A stretch of 64,000 nt of DNA from Chitinophagaceae bacterium (GTDB lineage: Bacteria > Bacteroidota > Bacteroidia > Chitinophagales > Chitinophagaceae). Where the stretch lies: assembly GCA_019638615.1 (NCBI GenBank), contig JAHBTL010000001.1, positions 412,003 through 476,002 of the forward strand, read 5' to 3'. A program made the position numbers and the translations under genes. The notes beneath the pieces were generated by a model. It saw only the letters and a list, made by a program, of their open reading frames with translations. It had not been told where the DNA came from and did no database searches. Shown one piece after another: positions 43,342 to 52,227 of the stretch; positions within the stretch are counted from its first letter, which is position 1; the number at the start of each line of letters is the position of its first letter.

Positions 43342-43455
43342 TTGACAATGGACAGTTGATAATGGACAATGAAAATTATCGTCAATTGTCAATTAAAAAA
43401 AGAAGTATGGAAGATAATCAATCACCGTCAACTGTGGGTCGTCAATCGTCAACCA
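43341..43455. repeat. Heptad array running into the second ATPase gene
   Basis: Forward TTGACAA-class units change to GTCAATT-class units before the ATG at 43407. GTCAACT, GTCAATC and GTCAACC units continue inside the reading frame to about 43455, where they encode the Ser/Thr/Gln-rich segment SPSTVGRQSSTK. Confidence 0.75.
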
Positions 43456-44195
43456 AAGAAAAGGCGATTGTGTGTAAAAACCTTACGAAGCAGTTTGGCG
43501 ACTTTAAAGCCGTTAACAATATTTCCTTCGATGTGGATCAAGGAGAGATATTCGGTTTTTTAGGCGCCAACGGTGCAGGCAAAACAACGGCAATGCGCAT
43601 TCTTTGCGGGCTTTCTTATCCCACATCGGGCGAAGCCATGGTAGCTGGTTTTGATGTATACAGGCAGCAGGAGAAGATAAAAAAGAATATTGGCTACATG
43701 AGCCAGAAATTCTCTTTGTATGATAATCTTACCGTATTGGAGAACATTGAATTTTATGGTGGCATCTATGGCGTTCAGGGGGCTGAGATAAAAACACGCA
43801 GTAATGATTTAGTAAGCACATTGGGACTGGAGAAAGAAGCCAAAAAGCTGGTGGGTGAACTGCCTTTGGGCTGGAAGCAAAAGCTGGCTTTTTCCGTAGC
43901 TATTTTCCACCGTCCCAAAATAGTGTTCCTGGATGAGCCGACCGGGGGTGTTGACCCTGTAACCAGGCGGCAGTTTTGGGATATGATCTACGAAGCCGCG
44001 GCCAACGGCATCACCGTGTTTGTAACCACACACTATATGGATGAAGCAGAGTATTGTAACCGCATCAGTGTAATGGTAGACGGGTGTGTGAATGCGATGG
44101 ATACCCCGGCCAATTTGAAAAAACAGTTCAATGCGCATTCAATGGATGAGGTTTTTTATGAATTGGCACGAAGCGCAAAACGAACAGGCGATTGA
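43407..44195 (+). CDS. ABC transporter ATPase (YbhF C-terminal half-like)
   Basis: The 262-residue ATPase has Walker A GANGAGKTTAMRIL and Walker B KIVFLDEPTGGVD. The signature motif is degenerate, LPLGWKQKL instead of LSGGQ; the same variant is typical of the second domain of YbhF-like pumps, giving an asymmetric ATPase dimer. Residues 4-16 are encoded by heptad repeats, so the N-terminus is not conserved family sequence. Its C-terminus is 41 bp from the first permease gene. Confidence 0.93.
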   Translation: MEDNQSPSTVGRQSSTKEKAIVCKNLTKQFGDFKAVNNISFDVDQGEIFGFLGANGAGKTTAMRILCGLSYPTSGEAMVAGFDVYRQQEKIKKNIGYMSQKFSLYDNLTVLENIEFYGGIYGVQGAEIKTRSNDLVSTLGLEKEAKKLVGELPLGWKQKLAFSVAIFHRPKIVFLDEPTGGVDPVTRRQFWDMIYEAAANGITVFVTTHYMDEAEYCNRISVMVDGCVNAMDTPANLKKQFNAHSMDEVFYELARSAKRTGD

Positions 44196-44236
44196 CAAAA
44201 TTAAACGGCAACGGAAGAAGGTAAAACAAACAAAAA

Positions 44237-45343
44237 ATGAAACAATTATTGGCTTTTGTCAGGAAAGAATTTTACCACGTTTTCAGGGACCGGAAAACTT
44301 TGCTGATCCTCTTTGGAATGCCCGTTGTGCAGATCATTCTTTTCGGTTTTGCATTAAACAGCGAAGTAAAGAACATAGGCATTACCATTCTGGACAATGC
44401 GCATGATGTGCAGTCGGAACAGATCATCGCAAAAATAAACTCAAGCCCTTATTTTAAGGTCAGGCAGCCTGCGCTCAATTACAAGGACATAGAACATCGT
44501 TTTAAGGAAGGCGGGATAAAATGCGCGTTGTTGTTTCCGGTAAATTTTGGTTCAGCCCTTTACAAAACGGGTGGGGCGCAGGTGCAGATCATTGCAGACG
44601 CTTCAGATCCCAATACGGCTACAACGCTCACGAACTACCTTACTGCTATCATTGGCAATTATCAGCAGGAGCTTAACCCTGCGGCAAAGCCGGCTTACCA
44701 GATCATTCCCGAAGTGAGAATGTTGTACAACGAAGAGCAAAATGGTTCACTCAATTTTATTCCCGGCGTTATTGCACTCATCTTTATGATCGTCAGTACC
44801 GCCCTTACCTCCGTGGCTGTTGTGCGTGAAAAAGAACTGGGAACGATGGAGATTTTACTGGTATCTCCATTCAGACCCATCATGGTACTGATTGCAAAGG
44901 CTGTTCCCTATTTAGTGCTTTCGCTCATCAACTTTATTATTATTTTATTGCTTTCGGTATACCTGCTGGATGTACAAATCAAAGGCAGCATTATTTTGAT
45001 TTTTGCGGAAAGCATCCTGTTCATCATTACCTGTCTTTCACTGGGACTGCTTATTTCCAACATTACCACGTCACAGCAAACAGCTATGCTGGTATCAATG
45101 ATGGGAATGATGCTGCCTACCATGCTGCTTACCGGGTTCATGTTCCCCCTTGAAAACATGCCCAAAGTATTCCAGATCATTTCCTATATACTACCATCAA
45201 AATACTATTACAGCATCATTAAATCGGTAATGCTCAAAGGACTTGGCTTTAGCTATGTTTGGAAAGAGACATTGGTATTGGCCGGAATGGCGGCAGGACT
45301 ATTGACCCTTGCATTAAAGAATTTTAAAATCAGGCTTTCGTAA
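44237..45343 (+). CDS. ABC-2 type permease (YbhS-like)
   Basis: This 368-residue membrane protein has a first helix near residue 25, a large periplasmic domain (about 45-175) and five C-terminal helices. The ABC-2 motif REKELGTMEILLVSPFRP links helices two and three. Together with the next permease it forms the membrane heterodimer of the exporter. By homology with YbhFSR the substrates may be drugs or cations. Confidence 0.92.
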   Translation: MKQLLAFVRKEFYHVFRDRKTLLILFGMPVVQIILFGFALNSEVKNIGITILDNAHDVQSEQIIAKINSSPYFKVRQPALNYKDIEHRFKEGGIKCALLFPVNFGSALYKTGGAQVQIIADASDPNTATTLTNYLTAIIGNYQQELNPAAKPAYQIIPEVRMLYNEEQNGSLNFIPGVIALIFMIVSTALTSVAVVREKELGTMEILLVSPFRPIMVLIAKAVPYLVLSLINFIIILLLSVYLLDVQIKGSIILIFAESILFIITCLSLGLLISNITTSQQTAMLVSMMGMMLPTMLLTGFMFPLENMPKVFQIISYILPSKYYYSIIKSVMLKGLGFSYVWKETLVLAGMAAGLLTLALKNFKIRLS

Positions 45344-45348
45344 GGAAA

Positions 45349-46473
45349 ATGAAAATATTGCGTTTCATACTGCAGAAGGAGTTCCGCCAGATATTCAGGG
45401 ACAAAACCATACTGGCGATGATGTTTATAGCGCCCACTATTCAGCTCATTATTTTGCCATTGGCTGCAAATTTTGAGGTAAAGAATGTGAATGTGGCGTA
45501 TGTTGACCTCGACCACAGCAGCTATTCTCAAAAGCTGGTAAATAAAATTGCATCATCCGGCTATTTCCATATTAAAGGCAATCCTGCTTCTTATAAAGAA
45601 GGATTAAAAATGATAGCGCATGGCGATGCGGACCTGGTGCTGGAAATTCCACCGGGCTTTGAGCGCAACCTGGTGCGTGAAGGCAGCCAGAAAATAAGCC
45701 TGTCGGTAGATGCCATTAACGGTACCAAAGCATCGCTCGGGGGTGCTTACCTGGTTTCGGTACTGGCAGATTTTAACAGCAGTCTTGATGTAAACATAAA
45801 GCTTCCCAACGGAACATCGGCTGCGCCGGCGGCTAAGATCTCAATAGCAGGCTCCAACTGGTATAACCCGAGAGCAGAATACAAATACTATATGGTTCCC
45901 GGCATTTTGGTATTGCTGCTTACAATGATCGGCGGGTTTATTACAGCGCTCAATATTGTAAAGGAAAAAGAAATAGGCACCATTGAACAAATCAATGTAA
46001 CGCCTATCCGGAAATGGCAGTTCATACTGGGCAAGCTCATCCCGTTCTGGATTGTAGGAATGATCGTATTTACCATTGGGTTGACCGTGATGTACCTGGT
46101 TTACGGTATTTTCCCTAAAGGCAGCTTATTGGTATTGTATTTATTTGCAGCAGTTTACCTGGTTGCATTACTCGGTTTAGGTTTGCTGATCTCCACCTTT
46201 GCGGAAACACAGTTACAGGCCATGTTCATTGCTTATTTCTTTATGATGATATTTATGCTGATGAGCGGTTTCTTTACCAGCACCGACAGTATGCCGGGTT
46301 GGGCAAGAACGCTTTCGAACTTTACACCCGTAACGCATTTTATTAAAGTAGTGCGTCTTATTGTGCTGAAAGGAAGCGGGCTGAGAGACGTAGGCACTGA
46401 ACTGTTGTATCTCATCGCCTTTGCTTTTGCGCTCAACGGCGCGGCTGTATGGAATTATCGCAAAACAAAATAA
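45349..46473 (+). CDS. ABC-2 type permease (YbhR-like)
   Basis: The 374-residue partner permease begins 5 bp after the previous stop, with the same topology: an N-terminal helix, a periplasmic domain (about 40-175) and five helices. The motif KEKEIGTIEQINVTPIRKWQ corresponds to the coupling segment of its partner. Last gene of the operon. Confidence 0.92.
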   Translation: MKILRFILQKEFRQIFRDKTILAMMFIAPTIQLIILPLAANFEVKNVNVAYVDLDHSSYSQKLVNKIASSGYFHIKGNPASYKEGLKMIAHGDADLVLEIPPGFERNLVREGSQKISLSVDAINGTKASLGGAYLVSVLADFNSSLDVNIKLPNGTSAAPAAKISIAGSNWYNPRAEYKYYMVPGILVLLLTMIGGFITALNIVKEKEIGTIEQINVTPIRKWQFILGKLIPFWIVGMIVFTIGLTVMYLVYGIFPKGSLLVLYLFAAVYLVALLGLGLLISTFAETQLQAMFIAYFFMMIFMLMSGFFTSTDSMPGWARTLSNFTPVTHFIKVVRLIVLKGSGLRDVGTELLYLIAFAFALNGAAVWNYRKTK

Positions 46474-46475
46474 TA

Positions 46476-46497
46476 CGGATATACCTTTTTATATCCG
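46476..46497. terminator. Hairpin between efflux operon and mgtC-like gene
   Basis: CGGATATA and TATATCCG form a perfect 8-bp stem with a 6-base loop, 3 bp after the last permease stop. No strong T-run follows, so termination may be weak. Confidence 0.5.
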
Positions 46498-46530
46498 GGA
46501 GTAAAACCCAGGTTCATAGCAAGAAAGCTC

Positions 46531-47202
46531 TTACCGGTTCCAAAAGATCTCTTTAATCCCAGCCAGCTGTTTCAACTTATCCAAAACTTCATTGAGTTGT
46601 GTGGCATCTGTATTGTGCAGCTTTACCTGATACACATAGCCTTCATCATTCTTTTCAAAATTCAGGCTTTCAATTTCTAATTTCCCTTTATTTGTTAAGA
46701 TAGCAAGGAAGTTCGCTCCATCAATATCAGGCGTTGTAACAATCCTGAGCGTTCTTTGCTTGAACCTCCTGGAATAAATTTGTTCCACCGGTTGTAGTGC
46801 CCATAAAATAATCAATGCTATGACTGTTGTAGCGCTGGCAGCAAAATATAAGCCGCCTCCTGTTGCAAGCCCTATAGCAGCTACGGTCCACAAACCGGAA
46901 GCCGTAGTAAGCCCCCGTATGGTTCCCTGCTTTAAAAAAAGAATTGTTCCTGCACCTATAAATCCGATCCCGCTGATGACCTGTGCTGCTATTCGCGAAG
47001 GATCCAGCGTTATATGATCGCCTCCCAATATATCGGCAAATCCAAAAGCAGAAACCATCATGATAAGGCATGAACCGACACACACCATCATGTGAGTACG
47101 CAAGCCTGCCGTCCAGTCTTTTCTTTCCCTTTCTAATCCTATCAGGGCGCCAAACAAAGATGCCAGGAGCAGCCGTATCAATATTTCGCTCCAACTAAGC
47201 AT
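46531..47202 (-). CDS. MgtC/SapB family membrane protein
   Basis: The N-terminal half of this 223-residue protein holds four to five membrane helices with the family motif GALIGLERERKDWTAGLRTH and GIGFIGAGTILF. The C-terminal 75 residues form a soluble ACT-like domain. MgtC proteins help growth in low magnesium or inside hosts, partly by acting on ATP synthase, but the environmental Bacteroidota members are unstudied. It converges with the efflux operon. Confidence 0.92.
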   Translation of the reverse strand: MLSWSEILIRLLLASLFGALIGLERERKDWTAGLRTHMMVCVGSCLIMMVSAFGFADILGGDHITLDPSRIAAQVISGIGFIGAGTILFLKQGTIRGLTTASGLWTVAAIGLATGGGLYFAASATTVIALIILWALQPVEQIYSRRFKQRTLRIVTTPDIDGANFLAILTNKGKLEIESLNFEKNDEGYVYQVKLHNTDATQLNEVLDKLKQLAGIKEIFWNR

Positions 47203-47317
47203 GTTATATCACCTGTAACTCCTGCATTAAAGTTATTCATTCGCGCAGATTTACCCAAGAAAAGCAGTGCAATTAACCCTCGCACAACATTCAACGCAGA
47301 TAAAACGCCTCATTGTT

Positions 47318-48094
47318 TTAATAAGGCGACGGGCTTACGGATGTCCATCCGCCATCTACCACCAAGCTTTGTCCTGTAATATGCCTTGAAGCGGGAGATA
47401 CAAAAAACAATACCGCGTTGGCAATATCCTGCACGGTAGCAGGCCGGCCCATGGGTGTGATACGGCTCCAGGTATTGATATATTCCGGGTCGTTCGTGGT
47501 GCGTTCGGTAAGCGTGGCTCCCGGCGCGATGGCATTTACCGAAATATTATATTCCGACAGTTCAACTACCAGGTTTTTAGCAAGCATTTCAAGAGCGGCT
47601 TTGGTCATGCCATATGCCGCCAGGTTTTTATGTGCCTGGTGCCCCGTAACCGAAGACATCAGTAAAATACTTCCGCCGCTTTTTTGTGCAATGATCTGCC
47701 GCGCAGTAGCCTGTGCTAACAAAAAGCTTCCGCCCAGGTTCAGTTGCATTACTTTATATAGTGAATCGGCAGGGTAGGTCAGGAAATCGCCAAATAAAGT
47801 AATGCCTGCATTGGCAACGGCAATGGTAAGCTTGCCAAAATTTGTTACGGCAGCGTTCACCATGTTATTTATGCAACCTGCTTCAGATACATCTCCCGGC
47901 ACTGAAACACATGCATACCCTTTAGCGGCAATCTTAGCGGCAGCAGCTTCAGAAAGCGCTGCATCCATATCATTCAATACAACCGAAGCCCCAGCAGCGC
48001 ACAATTGATTTGCAATTTCAAAACCAATGCCCTGCCCGGCTCCCGTTACGATTGCTACTTCACCACTTAATTTACCTGTCGAATGTCGTTCCAT
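47318..48094 (-). CDS. Short-chain dehydrogenase/reductase
   Basis: The 258-residue enzyme has the SDR cofactor motif VTGAGQGIGFEIA, NAGITLFGD, catalytic Ser in LMSSVTGHQ and Tyr-Lys in AAYGMTKAAL, then NAIAPGATLTERT. The Asp in VLNDMD after beta-2 favours NAD over NADP. The substrate, likely a sugar, polyol or 3-ketoacyl-like alcohol, is not determined. It lies 83 bp downstream of the large haem-c protein, in the same direction. Confidence 0.9.
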   Translation of the reverse strand: MERHSTGKLSGEVAIVTGAGQGIGFEIANQLCAAGASVVLNDMDAALSEAAAAKIAAKGYACVSVPGDVSEAGCINNMVNAAVTNFGKLTIAVANAGITLFGDFLTYPADSLYKVMQLNLGGSFLLAQATARQIIAQKSGGSILLMSSVTGHQAHKNLAAYGMTKAALEMLAKNLVVELSEYNISVNAIAPGATLTERTTNDPEYINTWSRITPMGRPATVQDIANAVLFFVSPASRHITGQSLVVDGGWTSVSPSPY

Positions 48095-48177
48095 GTATCA
48101 AATTATAACATATTCCATTATTAATTTCCAGGCAAAGATTTACCTGATATTCCCGTTTCGCTGATTGAATGCTTCAT

Positions 48178-51100
48178 TTATTTCTTTAACCATGAAAGAT
48201 ACTCAAGCAGGTCGGCCAGCTCCTGTGCTGACATCGCTTCATGCAATGCCGGCATAACGGAAGCTGGTAATTTTTTTTGCGTTTTTACGTCCTGCAATTT
48301 TACTTTTTCAGATTTACCACCGGGATATTTCAGCTCTAATTCCGATTCCGATTTACTCGAAATAATTCCCATCAACACATTCCCGTCCTTCGTGGTGATT
48401 TCCCAGTTTTCAAAACCAAAACTAATGCCCGCTGAAGGATTTACAATCGCTTCCATCAATGCTTCCTTAGGAAGCTTATCGCCGATTTCCGATAGTTTAG
48501 GTCCAAAATCAATGCCTTCTCCTTTTACCTGGTGACAAATCGCACAGTGCGTTGCAAATACTGCCTTCCCTTTCGCCACATCTCCTTTTAATGCAAGCAC
48601 TTCATTTTTATCGAATGCTTTTTTTGCCAGATTGTTTTTTACGGCTCCCGGTAAAAAAGTAGCGGCTTCTTCCAGTATGTTCTGTGGCGTTCTGTCGGGC
48701 ACCAGTCCGTTTACAAACGCGGGTACCAGCTCCTCCGGGATTTGTTTTTTACGAAGCATCTCCATTCCATGCATCATGCCTACCCAATTTTTACCCAACT
48801 GATCGGCAGCAATCAGGCGTTTCGGTAAACCATAAGCAGGCGTCGTCACCACTGTTTTCAGTATTTCCATAGCAGTATTGCCGGCATTGCCCATAGAACG
48901 AAGCAATTGGTTGCTTTGTAAGGTATCTTTTCCTGCAAGTATGCTCTTTACTGTTTTTTCACCGCCATAGTTTAGATAAAGCTTCATTGCATCAGTAGCC
49001 ATGTCTCCACCCGGTTGATCCGTTACCAGCTTAAGCAACCTGGGTTTTTCATTGATGAGATTGTATTGGGTTACCAGGTCTAAAAAGCTTCTGCTGCCAT
49101 ACACCGAGTCCAGCACAAGCTTTAAAGCATTGCGCGCTGCCGCAGATTTCAATATATCTTCCGGACTGAGATGATGCAGCAACAATACATTTAACCGGAC
49201 GTTTTTTGCCTGATTGTCTTCCAGCATTTTCAACAACAATTGTGTCTTCAGCGGATCACTGTTAAAGTCAAATGCCCGGAAATAGCGTAATCTCGATTTC
49301 AAGTCAACGGTTTCATCCATAGCCAGGTCGGCCAGCAAAGGAAGGGTTGTCCTGGAGCGTGCCCGCCAGATAATATCTCTTCCTTCTGCCGTTTTCGCAA
49401 CGTCCGGTTTCTTTTGCGCATACGCTTCAAAAAAATGATCCCACTGCTTATCCGCTCCTATCCCCAACGCTTCAAGATACCACCTGTCTTTGCCATCGTA
49501 TTGCAATGCCAGTTGCACCCATAAGGCAGCCGCTTCAGGTGCTTTGTTATGACGGATCGCCAAAGCGCATTCACGTCGTACCTGCGGGTCGCTGTCGTTT
49601 ACCAGTTTCGTTACCACACCCAATACATCAGCATTCAGTTGCCTGGCCGCCCTTAATCCCATGATCCTAAAATCCGCGTTATTGCTTTTAATTGCCTGGT
49701 CAATGTATTTTGCTCCACCAGGCATTTTTACCAGTACCCAAAACGCCCTTGCCCTCATACGCGGATTGGCTGAAGTATTGTTCCCTAATTTTTCAAGCTC
49801 AGGCACTGCTTGATCACCCATTTCCTGCAATGCAAGCCAGGCATGCCTTCTGATGGCCAGGTTGGGATTTTGCAATGCCTCCATTGCGCCTGACGGTGAT
49901 GTGTAATCGAAAGAAGGAACTTTATAAGGGGCATTAGAGGGAGCGATACGGTATATACGGCCACGTTCTTTATCTGCCATCGCATGCCCGCCTACTCCGG
50001 GGTCATACCAGTCGGATACAATGAGCGAGCCATCGGGTGCCACACATACATCAGACGGGCGGAACCATTTGTCCTTACTGTTTTCGGCAATGTTTATGAT
50101 CTGCGCTTTGTACCCGGCGCCATCTTTGGTTACCGGGTAAGACCGTACAACATTATGCCCCGGCTCGCAATGGATCATCTGGTTCTGAAAGCTGCCGGGC
50201 AGCAATGTTCCTTCATAAATCACCATACCGGTAGGAGAACCTGAGCCCGTTTGCAAAAGATTAGGCACCACACCGGGATCGTTGAGATGCCAGTGACGGA
50301 ACGGGATAGAATCTTCCATATTGGTACGACTGGCCGACCAGCCTGCGCCGGTCATTTCATCGGTAAAGCCATAGTTGCCATAATCCATCACATAGTTGAT
50401 GCGTACGCCTTTATTGCCATCGTCGTCGTTATCGCTCTGCCACATGGCTCCATAGCTGTCTACCGCTACTTCATAATTATTCCTGAAATTATGCCCCAGG
50501 CATTCTACCTGCGATCCATCGGGGTTACAACGGAAGACCATTCCCTGCCTGTACTTCTTTGGCCCGATCTCATCACCATCCTGGTCAAGAACAGTTTTCC
50601 CGTTTTTATCTTTTAAGGTTTTCCCTTCATTGCCAAAATTGAAATACAATTTTCCATCAGGGCCGAACGTAAATGTGTGCACTCCATGGTCGTGCTGCAC
50701 TCCACTGATGCCTTCGAAAAGTATTTCTTTCCTATCCGCTTTATCGTCTCCATCATCATCATAAAAAGCCCATACATAGGGGCTTTGCGAAACCAGCACC
50801 CGGTTACCCAATACACAAACCCCTAACGGCGCATTCATTTCGGGTCCCTGGTAAAAAATTTTGGCAGTATCTGTTTTCCCATCTCCGTTGGTATCTTCCA
50901 GGATGATGATGCGGTCGCCTTCGGGATTGATGATACTCTCTTTTTTAGGACGGTAATTGTATGCTTCGGTTACCCATATCCTTCCTCTTTCATCCACATC
51001 AATATTAGTTGGGTTTTTAAGGAAGGGTTCCGTAGCCACCACGTCCACAGCAAGCCCGTCAGCTATTACCAATCCCCGCAACGCATTTTCCGGGAGCCGT

Positions 51101-51252
51101 TTCTGTTCCTCTGTGAGGATAATTGTATCGGCAGCATTCACTGTTTGCTTACCGGCATCGTGAGAATTACAGGAGAGTCCGGCAATAACGATGGGTACAA
51201 ACAACAACGCCCATACGATATTCCCGGATACAGGAAAAGGATTGTATTTCAC
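48178..51252 (-). CDS. Large lipoprotein: beta-propeller dehydrogenase-like domain, HEAT repeats and cytochrome c
   Basis: GTG at 51252 is the preferred start because it puts a lipoprotein signal (NIVWALLFVPIVIAGLSC) at the N-terminus; an ATG at 51330 is possible. The 1024-residue product has a propeller domain of the 'membrane-bound dehydrogenase' type (about 40-440, FLKNPTNIDVDERGRIWVTE, DNDDDGNKGVRINYVMDYGNYGF), alpha-helical HEAT-like repeats (about 450-870) and a C-terminal monohaem cytochrome c. The haem site is CAICH at residues 903-907. The architecture is common in Bacteroidota and Planctomycetota. It probably oxidises a sugar or similar compound outside the cytoplasm, passing electrons to the respiratory chain; the substrate is unknown. 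Confidence 0.88.
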   Translation of the reverse strand: MKYNPFPVSGNIVWALLFVPIVIAGLSCNSHDAGKQTVNAADTIILTEEQKRLPENALRGLVIADGLAVDVVATEPFLKNPTNIDVDERGRIWVTEAYNYRPKKESIINPEGDRIIILEDTNGDGKTDTAKIFYQGPEMNAPLGVCVLGNRVLVSQSPYVWAFYDDDGDDKADRKEILFEGISGVQHDHGVHTFTFGPDGKLYFNFGNEGKTLKDKNGKTVLDQDGDEIGPKKYRQGMVFRCNPDGSQVECLGHNFRNNYEVAVDSYGAMWQSDNDDDGNKGVRINYVMDYGNYGFTDEMTGAGWSASRTNMEDSIPFRHWHLNDPGVVPNLLQTGSGSPTGMVIYEGTLLPGSFQNQMIHCEPGHNVVRSYPVTKDGAGYKAQIINIAENSKDKWFRPSDVCVAPDGSLIVSDWYDPGVGGHAMADKERGRIYRIAPSNAPYKVPSFDYTSPSGAMEALQNPNLAIRRHAWLALQEMGDQAVPELEKLGNNTSANPRMRARAFWVLVKMPGGAKYIDQAIKSNNADFRIMGLRAARQLNADVLGVVTKLVNDSDPQVRRECALAIRHNKAPEAAALWVQLALQYDGKDRWYLEALGIGADKQWDHFFEAYAQKKPDVAKTAEGRDIIWRARSRTTLPLLADLAMDETVDLKSRLRYFRAFDFNSDPLKTQLLLKMLEDNQAKNVRLNVLLLHHLSPEDILKSAAARNALKLVLDSVYGSRSFLDLVTQYNLINEKPRLLKLVTDQPGGDMATDAMKLYLNYGGEKTVKSILAGKDTLQSNQLLRSMGNAGNTAMEILKTVVTTPAYGLPKRLIAADQLGKNWVGMMHGMEMLRKKQIPEELVPAFVNGLVPDRTPQNILEEAATFLPGAVKNNLAKKAFDKNEVLALKGDVAKGKAVFATHCAICHQVKGEGIDFGPKLSEIGDKLPKEALMEAIVNPSAGISFGFENWEITTKDGNVLMGIISSKSESELELKYPGGKSEKVKLQDVKTQKKLPASVMPALHEAMSAQELADLLEYLSWLKK

Positions 51253-51343
51253 GTATACTATTTTTCGTTGCAGGCATGAATCATGCCACCCCGAAGGGAA
51301 ATCATATCTATTCTGCCCCCATCTTACCACTTATCACTTACTG

Positions 51344-52189
51344 CTATCCAAGTGCCGATCTCAAAAACTTCACTCCTTTTTCAGCGATGTCTTCCTGAGA
51401 AGGTTCAAAGTCGCGCCAGATAGAAGCCGCTTTGGCAATTACTTTAACCGCAGGAGTAAACGATTCTATTACCACACTTTTATCATATCCTACTTCTTTT
51501 AATGCCGCTGCTATTTTTGTCCAGTTGATCTGGTCGCCTCCCGGTGTTCCGCGATCGGAACCACAGGCATGGAAATGCCCCAGTTTTTTGCCTGCAAGCA
51601 AAATAGCCCTGGCAGGATCTTTTTCCTCAATGTTCATATGATAAGAATCGAGGTGCACGTACAGGGCATCATGATTCACATCGTTTACCATTTGCACCGC
51701 CTGCGCTGCAGTATTGATAAAATCGGTTTCATAACGGTTCAGGGGCTCTATTGCCAGCTTACGTCCTTTTGACGCCGCATACGTTGCAAGCGACCGCAGG
51801 TGTGTTACTACTGTTGCCCATTGCTTTTTATATTCTTCTTTATCCACCGGTTCGGCCCTGCCAACCGATGAATACAGGGGTCCTATCAGTACAGGACAAC
51901 CAAGCACCACCATGGCATCCAGCACACTTTTAATATAGTTGATGGCATTCTGCTGCTGTGTTTCATCGCCACGCAGATCACGATCAGGACCCATAGCCGC
52001 GCAAACGGAACCACAGACCAGCCCGTTATCATCCAATGCTTTTTTTACTGATTTGGCATCAATATGACTGGCATCTTCCAATGCTATTTCAACCGAATCG
52101 AATCCCCATTGCTTAAACCTGGGAAATAAAGAAACGCTTTCCGTAGTAAACGGTGATGTGAACAAAAATGTATTAACTCCAAAATTCAT
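51344..52189 (-). CDS. Sugar epimerase, D-tagatose 3-epimerase-like
   Basis: The 281-residue TIM-barrel protein carries the four metal ligands of ketose 3-epimerases: Glu in AIEPLNRYET, Asp in VHLDSYHMNIEE, His in LGHFHACGSDRG and Glu in VVIESFTP. GDRG-type segments fit this family better than hydroxypyruvate isomerase. It lies between an FG-GAP protein and the large haem-c protein, all leftward, below the ebo genes. Confidence 0.87.
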   Translation of the reverse strand: MNFGVNTFLFTSPFTTESVSLFPRFKQWGFDSVEIALEDASHIDAKSVKKALDDNGLVCGSVCAAMGPDRDLRGDETQQQNAINYIKSVLDAMVVLGCPVLIGPLYSSVGRAEPVDKEEYKKQWATVVTHLRSLATYAASKGRKLAIEPLNRYETDFINTAAQAVQMVNDVNHDALYVHLDSYHMNIEEKDPARAILLAGKKLGHFHACGSDRGTPGGDQINWTKIAAALKEVGYDKSVVIESFTPAVKVIAKAASIWRDFEPSQEDIAEKGVKFLRSALG

Positions 52190-52227
52190 GGTTTCAAATT
52201 TTTAATATGGAAAATAAGTTGATTGAA

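Noticed and set aside
39439-43455. Possible CRISPR arrays
   Set aside because: Units are 7 bp, degenerate and without unique spacers of constant length; no cas gene is nearby.
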